NCBI GenBank assembly: GCA_964020155.1
Contig: OZ026564.1
Location: forward strand, 4,243,723 to 4,307,722
Length of the DNA: 64,000 nucleotides
Direction of reading: 5' to 3'
DNA from: Chondrilla cf. caribensis
Lineage: Eukaryota; Porifera; Demospongiae; Chondrillida; Chondrillidae
In this document: positions 53,885 to 64,000 of the stretch, one piece after another
Position numbering within the stretch: position 1 is the first letter of the stretch
Layout of the letters: the number at the start of each line of letters is the position of its first letter
Program-made: the position numbers and the translations under genes
Notes under the pieces: generated by a model
What the model saw: only the letters and a program-made list of their open reading frames with translations
What the model was told of the DNA's origin: nothing
Databases searched by the model: none

Positions 53885-54140
53885 CAATGTAATGCTCGAT
53901 GTACCCATCCACCCACCTAATGCTCAATGTGCCCATCCACCCACCTAATACTCGATGTGCTCATCCACCCACCCAATACTCGATGTGCTCATCCACCCAC
54001 CTAATGCTAGATGTGCTCATCCACCCACCCAACTAATCCTCGATGTGCCCATCCGCCCACCCAATGCTCGATGTGCCCATCCGCCCACCCAATCCTCGAT
54101 GTGCCCATCCACCCACCCAATGCTCGATGTGCCCATCCAC
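53885..54140. repeat. About 28-bp repeat (ctcgatgtgcccatccaccc)
   Basis: Nine to ten units with one- to three-base length changes. Confidence 0.9.
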
Positions 54141-54460
54141 ACGTAAGAAGGCACAGTCATGTCCAACATACGTATTGCTATTTGAGCCCTCCAGCCCAGT
54201 TCTGTGCACACATACACTTATATCAAGAAGGCACAGACATATGATGATAATTATTTTTTTGAATCAAAAGTGAGATGTATTACAAAAGAGGAAGTTGTAA
54301 ATAGTAAAGGAAGTGCAGTTTATGCTGAGTCAGCAAAAGTCAACTAAGTTAATGATAAAACCAGCATGTTGTGTGCAGCATGTGTGTGAACTGTCTGATC
54401 ATTTTTCTCATGCATACATACGTACATACATAATCCTAAAGCGTGAATGTCACAAATGCC

Positions 54461-54711
54461 TTAATTCCTCTTCTCTCTGCCGGTCACCATCCTTTCTCCG
54501 TGCTCACTCAGACCATGCCACCACTCCTTACTGGACCATTCCCCAACTACCAGCATGTTCTTACTGGTGTACATGTCTTTAGGTAGAAGCATGGAGGTAC
54601 GACCAGGCACATATCCCTCTCTTCCAACGTGACCACTAGTCTCCTGCTCACATGCTGCGGTCACCTCATTCTCTCTCTTCTCCTCAATGACTCTTTCAGT
54701 ACTATTCTCTC
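54461..54711 (-). CDS. Exon C copy 4 (terminal)
   Basis: Acceptor cttcacag; NSTERVIEEKRENEVTAAC to GREKRN, TAA. Splices in phase 1 to short X at 54807-54980 (95-bp intron), giving about 138 residues. Confidence 0.55.
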
Positions 54712-54806
54712 CTGTGAAGTGTGCACATGTACAGGTATGTAGGGGTTAGTTGGGAGGTGGGTATGGAGGTTGTGGGGAGGTGGTATACAGATGTTCTAGC
54801 ACTCAC

Positions 54807-54980
54807 CTGTAGCAGCCAGCCATGGGGTGTGTGGTGATACACCAACTACCAGTTCACTGTTATCACCGAACAAGTGGTTAGGTGGTAACTGGAGGTTCTG
54901 TCCAACCACCATTTGTTGGTTTCTTGGAGTGAGAAGGGTTTCTTCCTGAGTGGCTGTGTTACTGAGGTCCATCCTAGTAT
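54807..54980 (-). CDS. Short exon X, partner of C at 54461
   Basis: 174 nt, acceptor ctttgcag (tatactttgcag), donor CTACAG|gtgagt. Variants TPRNQQMVVG and NSELVVG. Confidence 0.55.
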
Positions 54981-55027
54981 CTGCAAAGTATAGATTTTAA
55001 GTACTGTAGATTAGAACCTCACTTTGT

Positions 55028-56275
55028 TAGTAATGGGACCACCTCAGTAATAGGACCACCTCAGTAATAGGACCACCTCAGTAACGGGACCATCTCAGTA
55101 ACAGGACCACCTCAGTAATGGGACCACCTCAGTAATAGGACCACCTCAGCAATAGATCCACCTCAGTGATAGGACCACCTCAGTGATAGGACCACCTCAG
55201 TGATAGGACCACCTCAGTAACAGGACCACCTCAGTAGTAGGACCACCTCAGTTCAGGACCACCTCAGTTCAGGACCACCTCAGTAGTAGGACCACCTCAG
55301 TAACAGGACCACCTCAGTAGTAGGACCACCTCAGTAACAGGACCACCTCAGTTCAGGACCACCTCAGTAATAGGACCACCTCAGTTCAGGACCACCTCAG
55401 TAATAGGACCACCTCAGTTCAGGACCACCTCAGTAGTAGGACCACCTCAGTAACAGGACCACCTCAGTTCAGGACCACCTCAGTAGTAGGACCACCTCAG
55501 TAGTAGGACCACCTCAGTAACAGGACCACCTCAGTTCAGGACCACCTCAGTAGTAGGACCACCTCAGTAACAGGACCACCTCAGTTCAGGACCACCTCAG
55601 TAATAGGACCACCTCAGTAGTAGGACCACCTCAGTTCAGGACCACCTCAGTTCAGGACCACCTCAGTAGTAGGACCACCTCAGTAACAGGACCACCTCAG
55701 TTCAGGACCACCTCAGTAATAGGACCACCTCAGTAACAGGACCACCTCAGTAATAGGACCACCTCAGTAATAGGACCACCTCAGTTCAGGACCACCTCAG
55801 TTCAGGACCACCTCAGTAACAGGACCACCTCAGTTCAGGACCACCTCAGTAGTAGGACCACCTCAGTAGTAGGACCACCTCAGTAATAGGACCACCTCAG
55901 TAATAGGACCACCTCAGTAATAGGACCACCTCAGTAATAGGACCACCTCAGTATTGGGACCACCTCAGTAATGGGACCACCTCAGTAATAGGACCACCTC
56001 AGTAATAAGGCCACCTCAGTAATAGGGCCACCTCAGTAATAGGACCACCTCAGTAATAGGACCACATCATTAATGGGACCACTTCAGTAATAGGACCACC
56101 TCAGTAATAGGATCACCTCAGTAATGGGACCACTTCAGTAATAGGACTACCTCAGTAATAGGGCCACCTCAGTAATAGGACCACCTCAGTAATAGGACCA
56201 CATCATTAATGGGACCACTTCAGTAATAGGACCACCTCAGTAGTAGGACCACCTCAGTAATATAAGACCTCTACT
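55028..56275. repeat. 17-bp minisatellite, longest array
   Basis: About 74 units. A 16-bp variant (agttcaggaccacctc) alternates with gtaacagg, gtagtagg and gtaatagg forms, suggesting higher-order block duplication. Confidence 0.95.
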
Positions 56276-56600
56276 TCCCAGTCTCAGGGATTCCTGTGCT
56301 GTATTTTTGCTCTATAAATCAAGTCAAATTTGTCCAGACAAGTGGTTGTATCAGTAAATGGCCATGTTAATTTGTAGTACCTGGTATGCCTACAGAAAAA
56401 AAAACCCTAAAAACCTGTGTTAAGACTGGTTTGCTGTTATATAGCAATATTGAAGTCACTATACTACCACTGGGATCTGCTTATATCAATTCCACTGCTC
56501 ACCTTATATTATTAGTCTCTTCAAATAACCTGTTCTGTTAACCCCTTTCTTCTACAAGTGTTTCAAGTAATGTGGCTGCTTGTATTTATAGTGTTATAAT
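56276..56600 (-). repeat. S block, Y-side variant (diverged)
   Basis: Minus donor ATATAAG|gtgagc at 56503. Confidence 0.4.
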
Positions 56601-56604
56601 GATG

Positions 56605-56915
56605 CACATACTCTTGTATGGCTTTGTTTACCTCAAGACTGTACGGATTGAGAGGGATGGAATCCCGTGTTGCACATATTCTTGTATGGCTTCATTTGCC
56701 CCAAACTGTACAGATTGAGTGCTATGGATACTGTGTTGCACATACTCTTGTATGGCTTCATTTGCCCCCAAGACTGCACAGACTGAGCGTGGTGGAATAC
56801 TTGGAATGATTGCACATTCTCCTTTACTCTTGTATGGCTTCGTTTGCCTCAAACTGTACAGATTGAGTGCTATGGATACTGTGTTGCACGTACTCTTGTA
56901 TGGCTTCGTTTGCCA
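56605..56915. repeat. 75-105 bp tandem repeat, about 4 units
   Basis: Units contain actcttgtatggcttcgttt + gcc, a cagattgagtg core and gatactgtgttgcac. Confidence 0.7.
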
Positions 56916-56917
56916 CT

Positions 56918-57325
56918 TCCACTGTAAAGATGCCACTCCCACTGTGAACATGCCACTCCCACTGTGAACATGCCACTTCCATTGTAGAGATGCCACTCCC
57001 ACTGTAGAGATGCCACTCCCACTGTAGAGATGCCACTCCCACTGTGAACATGCCACTCCCACTGTAGAGATGCCACTCCCACTGTGGACATGCCACTCCC
57101 ACTGTAGAGATGCCACTCCCACTGTAGAGATGCCACTCCCACTGCAAACATGTCACTCCCACTGTAGAGATGCCACTCCCACTGCGAACATGCCACTCCC
57201 ACTGTGGAGATGCCACTCCCACTGTGGAGATGCCACTCCCACTGCGAACATGCCACTCCCACTGTGGAGATGCCACTCCCACTATGAACATGCCACACCC
57301 ACTGTGAACATGCCACTCCCACTAT
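56918..57325. repeat. 20-bp minisatellite
   Basis: About 20 units of cactcccactgtagagatgc and relatives, 3' (minus strand) of exon C copy 5's neighbour spacer. Confidence 0.95.
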
Positions 57326-57653
57326 AGGTGCTATGTGTATCATATATACGTATGTACACTTGTACGTACGTGGAACAAGGTCCATCTGTATGCATATATG
57401 TGTACATACTGTATGATACACGTACATATGTACGTATATACATGGTATGTATGCATATGGTGATAATTATTTTTTGAGTCAAAAGTGAGATGTATTACAA
57501 AAGAGGGAGTTGTAAATAGTAAAGGAAGTGCAGTTTGTGCTGAGTCAGCAAAAGTCAACTAAGTTAATGATAAAACCAGCATGTGTGTGAACTGTCTGAT
57601 CATTTTTCTCATGCATACATACATAATCCTAAAACATGAATGTCACAAATGCC

Positions 57654-57904
57654 TTAATTCCCCTTCTCTCTGCCGGTCACCACCCTTGCTCCGTGCTCAC
57701 TCAGACCATGCCACCACTCCTTGCTGGACCATCCCCCAACTACCAGCATGTTCTTACCGGTGTACATGTCTTTAGGTAGAAGCATGGAGGTACAACCAGG
57801 CACATATCCCTCTCTTCCAACATGACCACTAGTCTCCTGCTCACATGCTGTGGTCACCTCATCCTCTCTCTTCTCATCAATGACTCTTTCAGCACTATTC
57901 TCTC
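57654..57904 (-). CDS. Exon C copy 5 (terminal)
   Basis: Acceptor cttcacag; ENSAERVIDEKRED to GREKGN, TAA. Partner short X exons at 58023-58196 and 58890-59063. Confidence 0.55.
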
Positions 57905-58022
57905 CTGTGAAGTGTGCACATGTACAGGTATATAGGGGTTAGTTGGGAGGTTGGTATGGAGGTTGTGGGGAGGTGGGTATGGTGGTTGTGGGGAGGTGGT
58001 ATACAGATGTTTTAGCACTCAC

Positions 58023-58196
58023 CTGTAGCAGCCAGCCATGGGGTGTGTGGTGATACACCAACTACCAGTTCACTGTTATCACGAAACAAGTGGTTAGGTG
58101 GTAACTGGAGGTTCTGTCCAACCACCATTTGTTGGTTTGTTGGAGTGAGAAGGGTTTCTTCCTGAGTGGCTGTGTTACTGAGGTCCATCCTAGTAT
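58023..58196 (-). CDS. Short exon X, proximal of two
   Basis: 174 nt, acceptor ttctttgcag, donor CTACAG|gtgagt; HLFRDNSELVVG variant. Phase 1-1, so it can be kept or skipped without changing frame. Confidence 0.55.
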
Positions 58197-58239
58197 CTGC
58201 AAAGAATAGATTTTGAGTGAAATAGAACCTCACTTTGTC

Positions 58240-58850
58240 AGTAATAGGACCACCTAAGTAATAGCACCACCTCGGTAATGGGACCACCTCAGTAATAAGA
58301 CCACCTCAGTAACAGGACCACCTCAGTAATATGACCACCTCAGTAACAGGACCACCTCAGTAAGGGGACCACCTCAGTAACAGGACCACCTCAGTAATAT
58401 GACCACCTAAGTAATAGCACCACCTCGGTAATGGGACCACCTCAGTAATAAGACCACCTCAGTAACAGGACCACCTCAGTAATATGACCACCTCAGTAAC
58501 AGGACCACTTCAGTAAGGGGACCACCTCAGTAACAGGACCACCTCAGTAACAGGACCACCTCAGTAATATGACCACCTCAGTAACAGGACCACCTCAGTA
58601 AGGGGACCACCTCAGTAACAGGACCACCTCAGTAGTAGGACCACCTCGGTAATGGGACCACCTCAGTAATAAGACCACCTCAGTAACAGGACCACCTCAG
58701 TAATATGACCACCTCAGTAACAGGACCACCTCAGTAAGGGGACCACCTCAGTAACAGGACCACCTCAGTAATATGACCACCTCAGTAACAGGACCACCTC
58801 AGTAAGGGGACCACCTCAGTAACAGGACCACCTCAGTAATAGGACCAGCT
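58240..58850. repeat. 17-bp minisatellite between two X exons
   Basis: About 36 units, in higher-order blocks (gtaatatgaccacctcagta, gtaacagg, gtaagggg in order). Confidence 0.95.
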
Positions 58851-58889
58851 TGGTTGTGGGGAAGTGATATACAGATGTTTAGCACTCAC

Positions 58890-59063
58890 CTGCAGCAGCC
58901 AGACATGGGGTGTGTGGTGATACACCAACTACCAGTTGACTGTTATCACCAAACAAGTGGTTAGGTGGTAACTGGAGGTTCTGTCCAACCACCATTTGTT
59001 GGTTTGTTGGAGTGAGAAGAGTTTCTTCCTGAGTGGCTGTGTTACTGAGGTCCATCCTAGTAT
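58890..59063 (-). CDS. Short exon X, distal of two
   Basis: 174 nt, same splice sites, donor CTGCAG|gtgagt; HTPCLAAAG variant. Together with 58023-58196 and C it could encode a three-module protein. Confidence 0.55.
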
Positions 59064-59104
59064 CTGCAAAGAATAGATTTTGAGTGAAATAGAAGCTCAC
59101 TTTG

Positions 59105-59400
59105 TCAGTAATAGTACCACCTCAGTAACAGGACCACCTCAGTAATATGACTACTATTTCCCAGTTCCAGGGATACCTGTATTGAATGTTTGCTCTCTAA
59201 ATGGTCCACAAGTGAGATCAACTCTCCTAGAATATGTCCAGACAGGCAGTTGTATCAGTAAATGGCCATCTTCCAGTAACTGGTCCACAGAACTACCATA
59301 TACTGTATAGCAGTATTGAATTATATCTGAACATTCACTGCTGACCTTATTTTGAGCTTCTGTGTTTTCTCCTTGGAGTGTAGCCTGTGAAATGGAGTTG
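59105..59400 (-). repeat. Few 17-bp units and S block
   Basis: The usual donor is changed to ATAAG|gtcagc at 59346. Confidence 0.4.
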
Positions 59401-59569
59401 GATTATAAAGGTGTTCAGTTTTTTGTTAATGATATTCACGGGTTGATATTACAGTGCACGCTGGCTGATATCATCTGTGATGGTGGAGATTTTTTGTTAA
59501 TGATATCATCACATAATTGTGTGGTCCTGTTAATGATAAAAGGCAATTAAGAAGGCGAGTGGTAAGTGG
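59401..59569. other. Non-coding patch with TTAATGATAT motifs
   Basis: Three ttaatgatatca/ttca-like motifs within 110 bp; CpG-poor. No gene supported. Confidence 0.35.
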
Positions 59570-61205
59570 CACCTAGTACACTCTATACTGGTAGGTGGCA
59601 TCTGGTACACTCTATACTAGTAAGTGGCATCTTGTACACTAAATAAGAAGGGACTGTGTACTAGGAAGGGGCATCTTGTACACTAAATAAGAAGTGACTG
59701 TGTACTAGGAAGGGGCATCTTGTACACTAAATAAGAAGTGACTGTGTGTACTAGGAAGGGGCATCTTGTACACTAAATAAGAAGTGACTGTGTACTAGGA
59801 AGGGGCATCTTGTACACTAAATAAGAAGTGACTGTGTACTAGGAAGGGGCATCTTGTACACTAAATAAGAAGTGACTGTGTGTACTAGGAAGGGGCATCT
59901 TGTACACTAAATAAGAAGGGACTGTGTACTAGGAAGGGGCATCTTGTACACTAAATAAGAAGTGACTGTGTGTACTAGGAAGGGGCATCTTGTACACTAA
60001 ATAAGAAGGGACTGTGTGTACTAGGAAGGGGCATCTTGTACACTAAATAAGAAGGGACTGTGTACTAGGAAGGGGCATCTTGTACACTAAATAAGAAGGG
60101 ACTGTGTGTACTAGGAAGGGGCATCTTGTACACTAAATAAGAAGTGACTGTGTACTAGGAAGGGGCATCTTGTACACTAAATAAGAAGAGACTGTGTGTA
60201 CTAGGAAGGGGCATCTTGTACACTAAATAAGAAGGGACTGTGTGTACTAGGAAGGGTCATCTTGTACACTAAATAAGAAGGGACTGTGTGTACTAGGAAG
60301 GGTCATCTTGTACACTAAATAAGAAGTGACTGTGTGTACTAGGAAGGGGCATCTTGTACACTAAATAAGAAGGGACTGTGTGTACTAGGAAGGGTCATCT
60401 TGTACACTAAATAAGAAGGGACTGTGTGTACTAGGAAGGGTCATCTTGTACACTAAATAAGAAGGGACTGTGTGTACTAGGAAGGGTCATCTTGTACACT
60501 AAATAAGAAGTGACTGTGTGTACTAGGAAGGGGCATCTTGTACACTAAATAAGAAGGGACTGTGTGTACTAGGAAGGGGGCATCTTGTACACTAAATAAG
60601 AAGTGACTGTGTACTAGGAAGGGGCATCTTGTACACTAAATAAGAAGTGACTGTGTGTACTAGGAAGGGGCATTTTGTACACTAAATAAGAAGTGACTGT
60701 GTACTAGGAAGGGGCATCTTGTACACTAAATAAGAAGGGACTGTGTGTACTAGGAAGGGGCATCTTGTACACTAAACAAGAAGGGACTGTGTGTACTAGG
60801 AAGGGTCATCTTGTACACTAAATAAGAAGGGACTGTGTGTACTAGGAAGGGGCATCTTGTACACTAAATAAAAAGTGACTGTGTGTACTAGGAAGGGGCA
60901 TCTTGTACACTAAATAAGAAGGGACTGTGTGTACTAGGAAGGGTCATCTTGTACACTAAATAGGAAGGGACTGTGTGTACTAGGAAGGGGCATCTTGTAC
61001 ACTAAATAAGAAGGGACTGTGTGTACTAGGAAGGGTCATCTTGTACACTAAATAAGAAGGGACTGTGTGTACTAGGAAGGGGCATCTTGTACACTAAATA
61101 AGAAGGGACTGTGTGTACTAGGAAGGGGCATCTTGTACACTAAATAAGAAGGGACTGTGTGTACTAGGAAGGGGCATCTTGTATGCTCACTGTGGGCTCT
61201 AAATA
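59570..61205. repeat. 46-bp minisatellite, longest array
   Basis: About 35 units of tactaggaaggggcatcttg + tacactaaataagaagggac + tgtgtg (46 bp) and a 44-bp form lacking one TG. Confidence 0.95.
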
Positions 61206-61214
61206 AGGAGGGAG

Positions 61215-61385
61215 GACTACCTTAGTAATAGGACCACATCAGCAATAGGACTACCTCAGTAATAGGACCACCTCAGTGATGAGACCACCTTAGTAATAGG
61301 ACCACCTCAGTGATGGGACCACCTCGGTATTAGGACCACCTCAGTGATGGGACCACCTTAGTAATAGGACCACCTCAGTAATAGG
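61215..61385. repeat. 17-bp minisatellite
   Basis: About 10 units, followed by two 18-bp units. Confidence 0.9.
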
Positions 61386-61419
61386 GCCACATCTGCTCAC
61401 AAGTGAACTCCACCTCACA

Positions 61420-61850
61420 AGTGAGATCAACTGTCATAGAGTTTATCCAGACAAGTGGTTGTATCAGTAAATAGCCATGGTTCCAGTACCTGGTATACCT
61501 ACAGAGAACACTACTCCACTGGTCAGTACTCCGACCTGACCAGTGTACACCTGTGTTAGGACTGGTGTTCTGCTCTTTTATAGCGATATTGAAGTCACCA
61601 CAAGATTATTATTGAAGTCTGCCTGTTTTAATTTCACTGCTCACCTTATATTTGTATTGTCCCTTCAAATAGTCCGTGCTGTTATCCACTTTTGTCTGTA
61701 TGTGATTCTGGTGGCTCAAAATTGTGCCTTGCACACATGTGTGTAATTATATTCATAGGTAATGTGTAATGACATTCATAGCTCATTAACGACATTCATA
61801 GACAGCTTACCCTTAGTCTGTGCTGTGAGTCAGTTTTTTTCCTGTGGATT
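61420..61850 (-). repeat. S block, Y-side variant
   Basis: Nearly identical to 33500-33940; minus donor ATATAAG|gtgagc at 61645 and cattcatag motifs. Confidence 0.45.
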
Positions 61851-62405
61851 TGTATCAAAATGGCGTCCTTTGTGGGAGAAATTGGTGCATGTGCGTGGCA
61901 GGCTGCCAATGATATTTACATGTGAACTTGATCGTGTATGCATTCTGTGAATGTGTGTACTCATGTACATGTGTACTATGTACATACAGGTGAATGTGTG
62001 TACTACATAATGTATGTGAATATTGCCTATAATATTACCTATGTATGTAAATGTATGTATGTTCTTGTGTATATCTTGTGAATATGTAGCCAGTAGACAA
62101 GTGGGGAGGGGTAAATCAACTTTATAGGAATCTCCTTCCAGACTATTTGTAGGTACTGGGAATTTTGAACTCTCCACAGTCTTACTGAGGGGTACCGTAA
62201 GGGTTACCAGGAGCCTGTACCACCATGTTCTAACTTATGAAATTAGAATCTCCCTTTTCTAACTCCTGTTTACGGTCCTCATATGTGAGTGTGTGTACTC
62301 TCTCACTGTGATACTGAGATTGATCTGACCAACATCCGTTCCTGTTTTATTTGTACCTAATACATGCTGTATGTTATCCCCTCTTTATTATTGTTCTCTG
62401 TGTAG

Positions 62406-62676
62406 AACTGGAAGGACACGTGGAGAGAGTGTTATATGGGTGCAACAGGAGGATGGTGTTATCCTTAACAATGGACAACCTGCAGACCAGATAGTAACTC
62501 CTACACAAGAGACTCCGATTACACCCAAAACCAGCACCCAAGAGTCGCTGTCGGATTGTGAGGACTTACACAGCAAACTGGTCCCCGGAGTATCCGAAAC
62601 TCCCTTCACCCACAAATTCACCAACAAACCAACTTTGATAGGACAATTGATCAAAGAAGCTGATTCCTCAGATTAG
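62406..62676 (+). CDS. Exon Y copy 4 (terminal, intact)
   Basis: Reads TGRTRGESVIWVQQEDGVIL, NNGQPADQIVTPTQETPIT, SLSDCEDLHSKLVPGVSETP and ends IKEADSSD, TAG. 271 nt, the same phase as copy 2. Differs from copy 2 at many residues without a stop, so the frame is retained. Confidence 0.5.
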
Positions 62677-63615
62677 AATAGTGTGTATGTGATGTGATGT
62701 AGTACAACCAACATACATATCTGTGTATAGTATGTGTGATCTTTTTTACTTTCGCTCACACACATACTGAGCATGTTATATATTTAGCAACAATCACACA
62801 TGTGTTGTATATGGGATGTGGTCCATGAAACATAAGTAAATCTTCCTTGATGTTTTGTATTGTTAATGTTTTGTGTTGTTCACTTCTTATTGTTTGTATG
62901 TTTGTTTACTGATGAGCTGTTGTTTTATTGTTCGCCTATTGTATTGCTGCTATTATAAAATTTATTAATGTACGTATATTATTTATTAATGATTTCAAAT
63001 CACAGAACATGTGTATACATGTAGTGTGAATCCTCACTAATCCACCACCGCTTTATCCGTCAAACCATTTAGTCGACCACAAATATCGATATAATGTACA
63101 TACAGGTACTGATGAATATCCAGTTTATCCACTACATTTCTCAACACAAACAGTGGTGAATTGATGAGAACTCACTTTAGAGTGATGTAGCTTTTAGTTT
63201 GCCTAACCGTGATTTCCCCAAACCATATATATACAAATAGTTTTAATATCCAGTTAATTTGCCATATTTCATGACAACGAATTACATGTGGTGGATGAAT
63301 GAGAATTCTCAGTGTGGACATATAATCTTATTATAGTTATCATAGAGTTTATTGTTACTGAATTACGTATGTACAAATATCATTGCAAATTAATACATCG
63401 TTAACAATCAATATATTTTTTATGACATTGTACATGTTAGCATACTGTATACAGTAATAGTATTATATGCATACGTATATATTATATGCAACAGTGATTT
63501 ATTTTTCTGATGATTACTTATGAAATAAATTTATGAAATGAATGAAACATCACATAAAAAGATTACATTAACCTTTGCATATAATAGATTTTCGTCACTT
63601 ATGCACATGCATTAT
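62677..63615. repeat. Y-A intergenic spacer (copy 4)
   Basis: Homologous to 35057-35990. No gene. Confidence 0.65.
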
Positions 63616-63706
63616 GTACATACATACTATGTACATAGCTGAAGTTATAATACAATATTTTTGATTAGCAGCAAAATTCAGCAGATTGTAGTGTCAAAGT
63701 GCATTC

Positions 63707-63789
63707 TCATGTGGTGGACGTCCTCTGGTACACTTTGATGTCGTACTCAACTCCATTCTCAGATATGAGGCCACTGGGGACACCGGGGT
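63707..63789 (-). CDS. Exon A copy 5 (terminal)
   Basis: Frame DPGVPSGLISENGVEYDIKV and YQRTSTT, TGA. The MGKL exon lies upstream at 63970, as in the 8.4 kb cassette. The poly(A) signal is altered here (ATCAAAAA). Confidence 0.5.
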
Positions 63790-63969
63790 CTCTGGGAAAA
63801 GACATGCTACATTGTGTTGAGTGTATTCATTGCTTGAACCTGTTGATTTCACAAGCTACTTTGAAAAATTGCTTCAGATGCATGCACACAACCATTTCTA
63901 TAAGAAATTATGTCTCAAGATGAATATGACACCGAATAAGTACAAGAAGCTCTTACTAGCAATGCTCAC

Positions 63970-64000
63970 CTTTCCTTTCGTCCATACTAGCTGAGTTCTA
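63970..64000 (-). CDS. MGKL exon, partial (cut by window edge)
   Basis: The last 31 bases of the exon (NSASMDERK end) with its donor GGAAAG|gtgagc. It matches the intact copy at 8615-8695 so far as seen. Confidence 0.45.

Noticed and set aside
53955..54273. ORFs reading HPPNARCAHPPTQ
   Set aside because: Translations of the 28-bp minisatellite in several frames.
59570..61205. Regular 46-bp repeats as a CRISPR array
   Set aside because: There are no unique spacers between identical repeats, no cas genes, and the DNA is eukaryotic. They are ordinary minisatellite units.

Overview
The window looks like nuclear DNA of an invertebrate animal. It has spliced genes with consensus GT-AG introns, phase-1 Ig and fibronectin-III (FN3) exons, a CR1/L2-type LINE, DNA transposons, a tRNA-derived SINE and a very heavy load of minisatellites. 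Compact introns and the Ig/FN3 receptor would suit a sponge or another early-branching animal, but nothing here fixes the species. There are no operons, ribosome binding sites or CRISPR arrays, and no rRNA gene or free-standing tRNA gene was seen.

The main structure is a cluster of duplicated gene cassettes. On the minus strand a gene family, called X/C/A/B here, is repeated. Exon X carries a module ending in LVVG...LVTGR, twice in the long form. A short form of X splices in phase 1 to terminal exon C. Farther 3' lie block B and a terminal exon A with an AATAAA signal. On the plus strand a different terminal exon, Y (about 89 codons), faces block A across a conserved spacer of about 0.9 kb, giving a convergent Y-to-A pair. 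Y copies lie at 20.6, 34.8, 49.7 and 62.4 kb. X or X-fragment copies lie at 1.2, 7.7, 9.6, 18.4, 28.7, 30.5, 37.0, 41.6, 43.4, 46.7, 52.1, 54.9, 58.1 and 59.0 kb. C exons lie at 4.5, 7.4, 30.1, 54.6 and 57.8 kb.

Layout. 0-11 kb: cassettes with minisatellites and a TIR element. 11.1-15.5 kb: a minus-strand receptor gene (signal peptide, Ig, FN3, Ig, FN3, transmembrane) with a frameshift in its second FN3 exon and a SINE in an intron. 15.7-17.7 kb: hairpin MITEs, a pogo-like MITE and a Tigger/CENP-B-type DNA-binding fragment. 18-21 kb: an X copy, an orphan mitochondrial-carrier exon and a broken Y. 21.4-26.3 kb: a LINE inserted in the Y-A spacer. 26.7-27.4 kb: a Mutator-like foldback element with a 9-bp target duplication and a first-exon-like passenger. 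27.5-33.3 kb: A, B, X and C exons and a 38-bp array of about 47 copies. 33.5-38 kb: Y, then the best complete X gene, in which a PH-domain exon splices in phase to X. 38-48 kb: X copies, arrays and Tigger fragments. 48.8-49.4 kb: two exons of an unidentified protein upstream of a frameshifted Y. 51-64 kb: further cassettes, the longest 17-bp and 46-bp arrays, and a last Y-A pair running off the window edge.

The same 3' parts are joined to different 5' parts (PH exon, MDRYN start, MALTTTS start, MDLSN start), which suggests exon-shuffling expansion of a fast-evolving gene family. The functions of X, C, A, B and Y are unknown. All names were assigned by eye; no database was searched.
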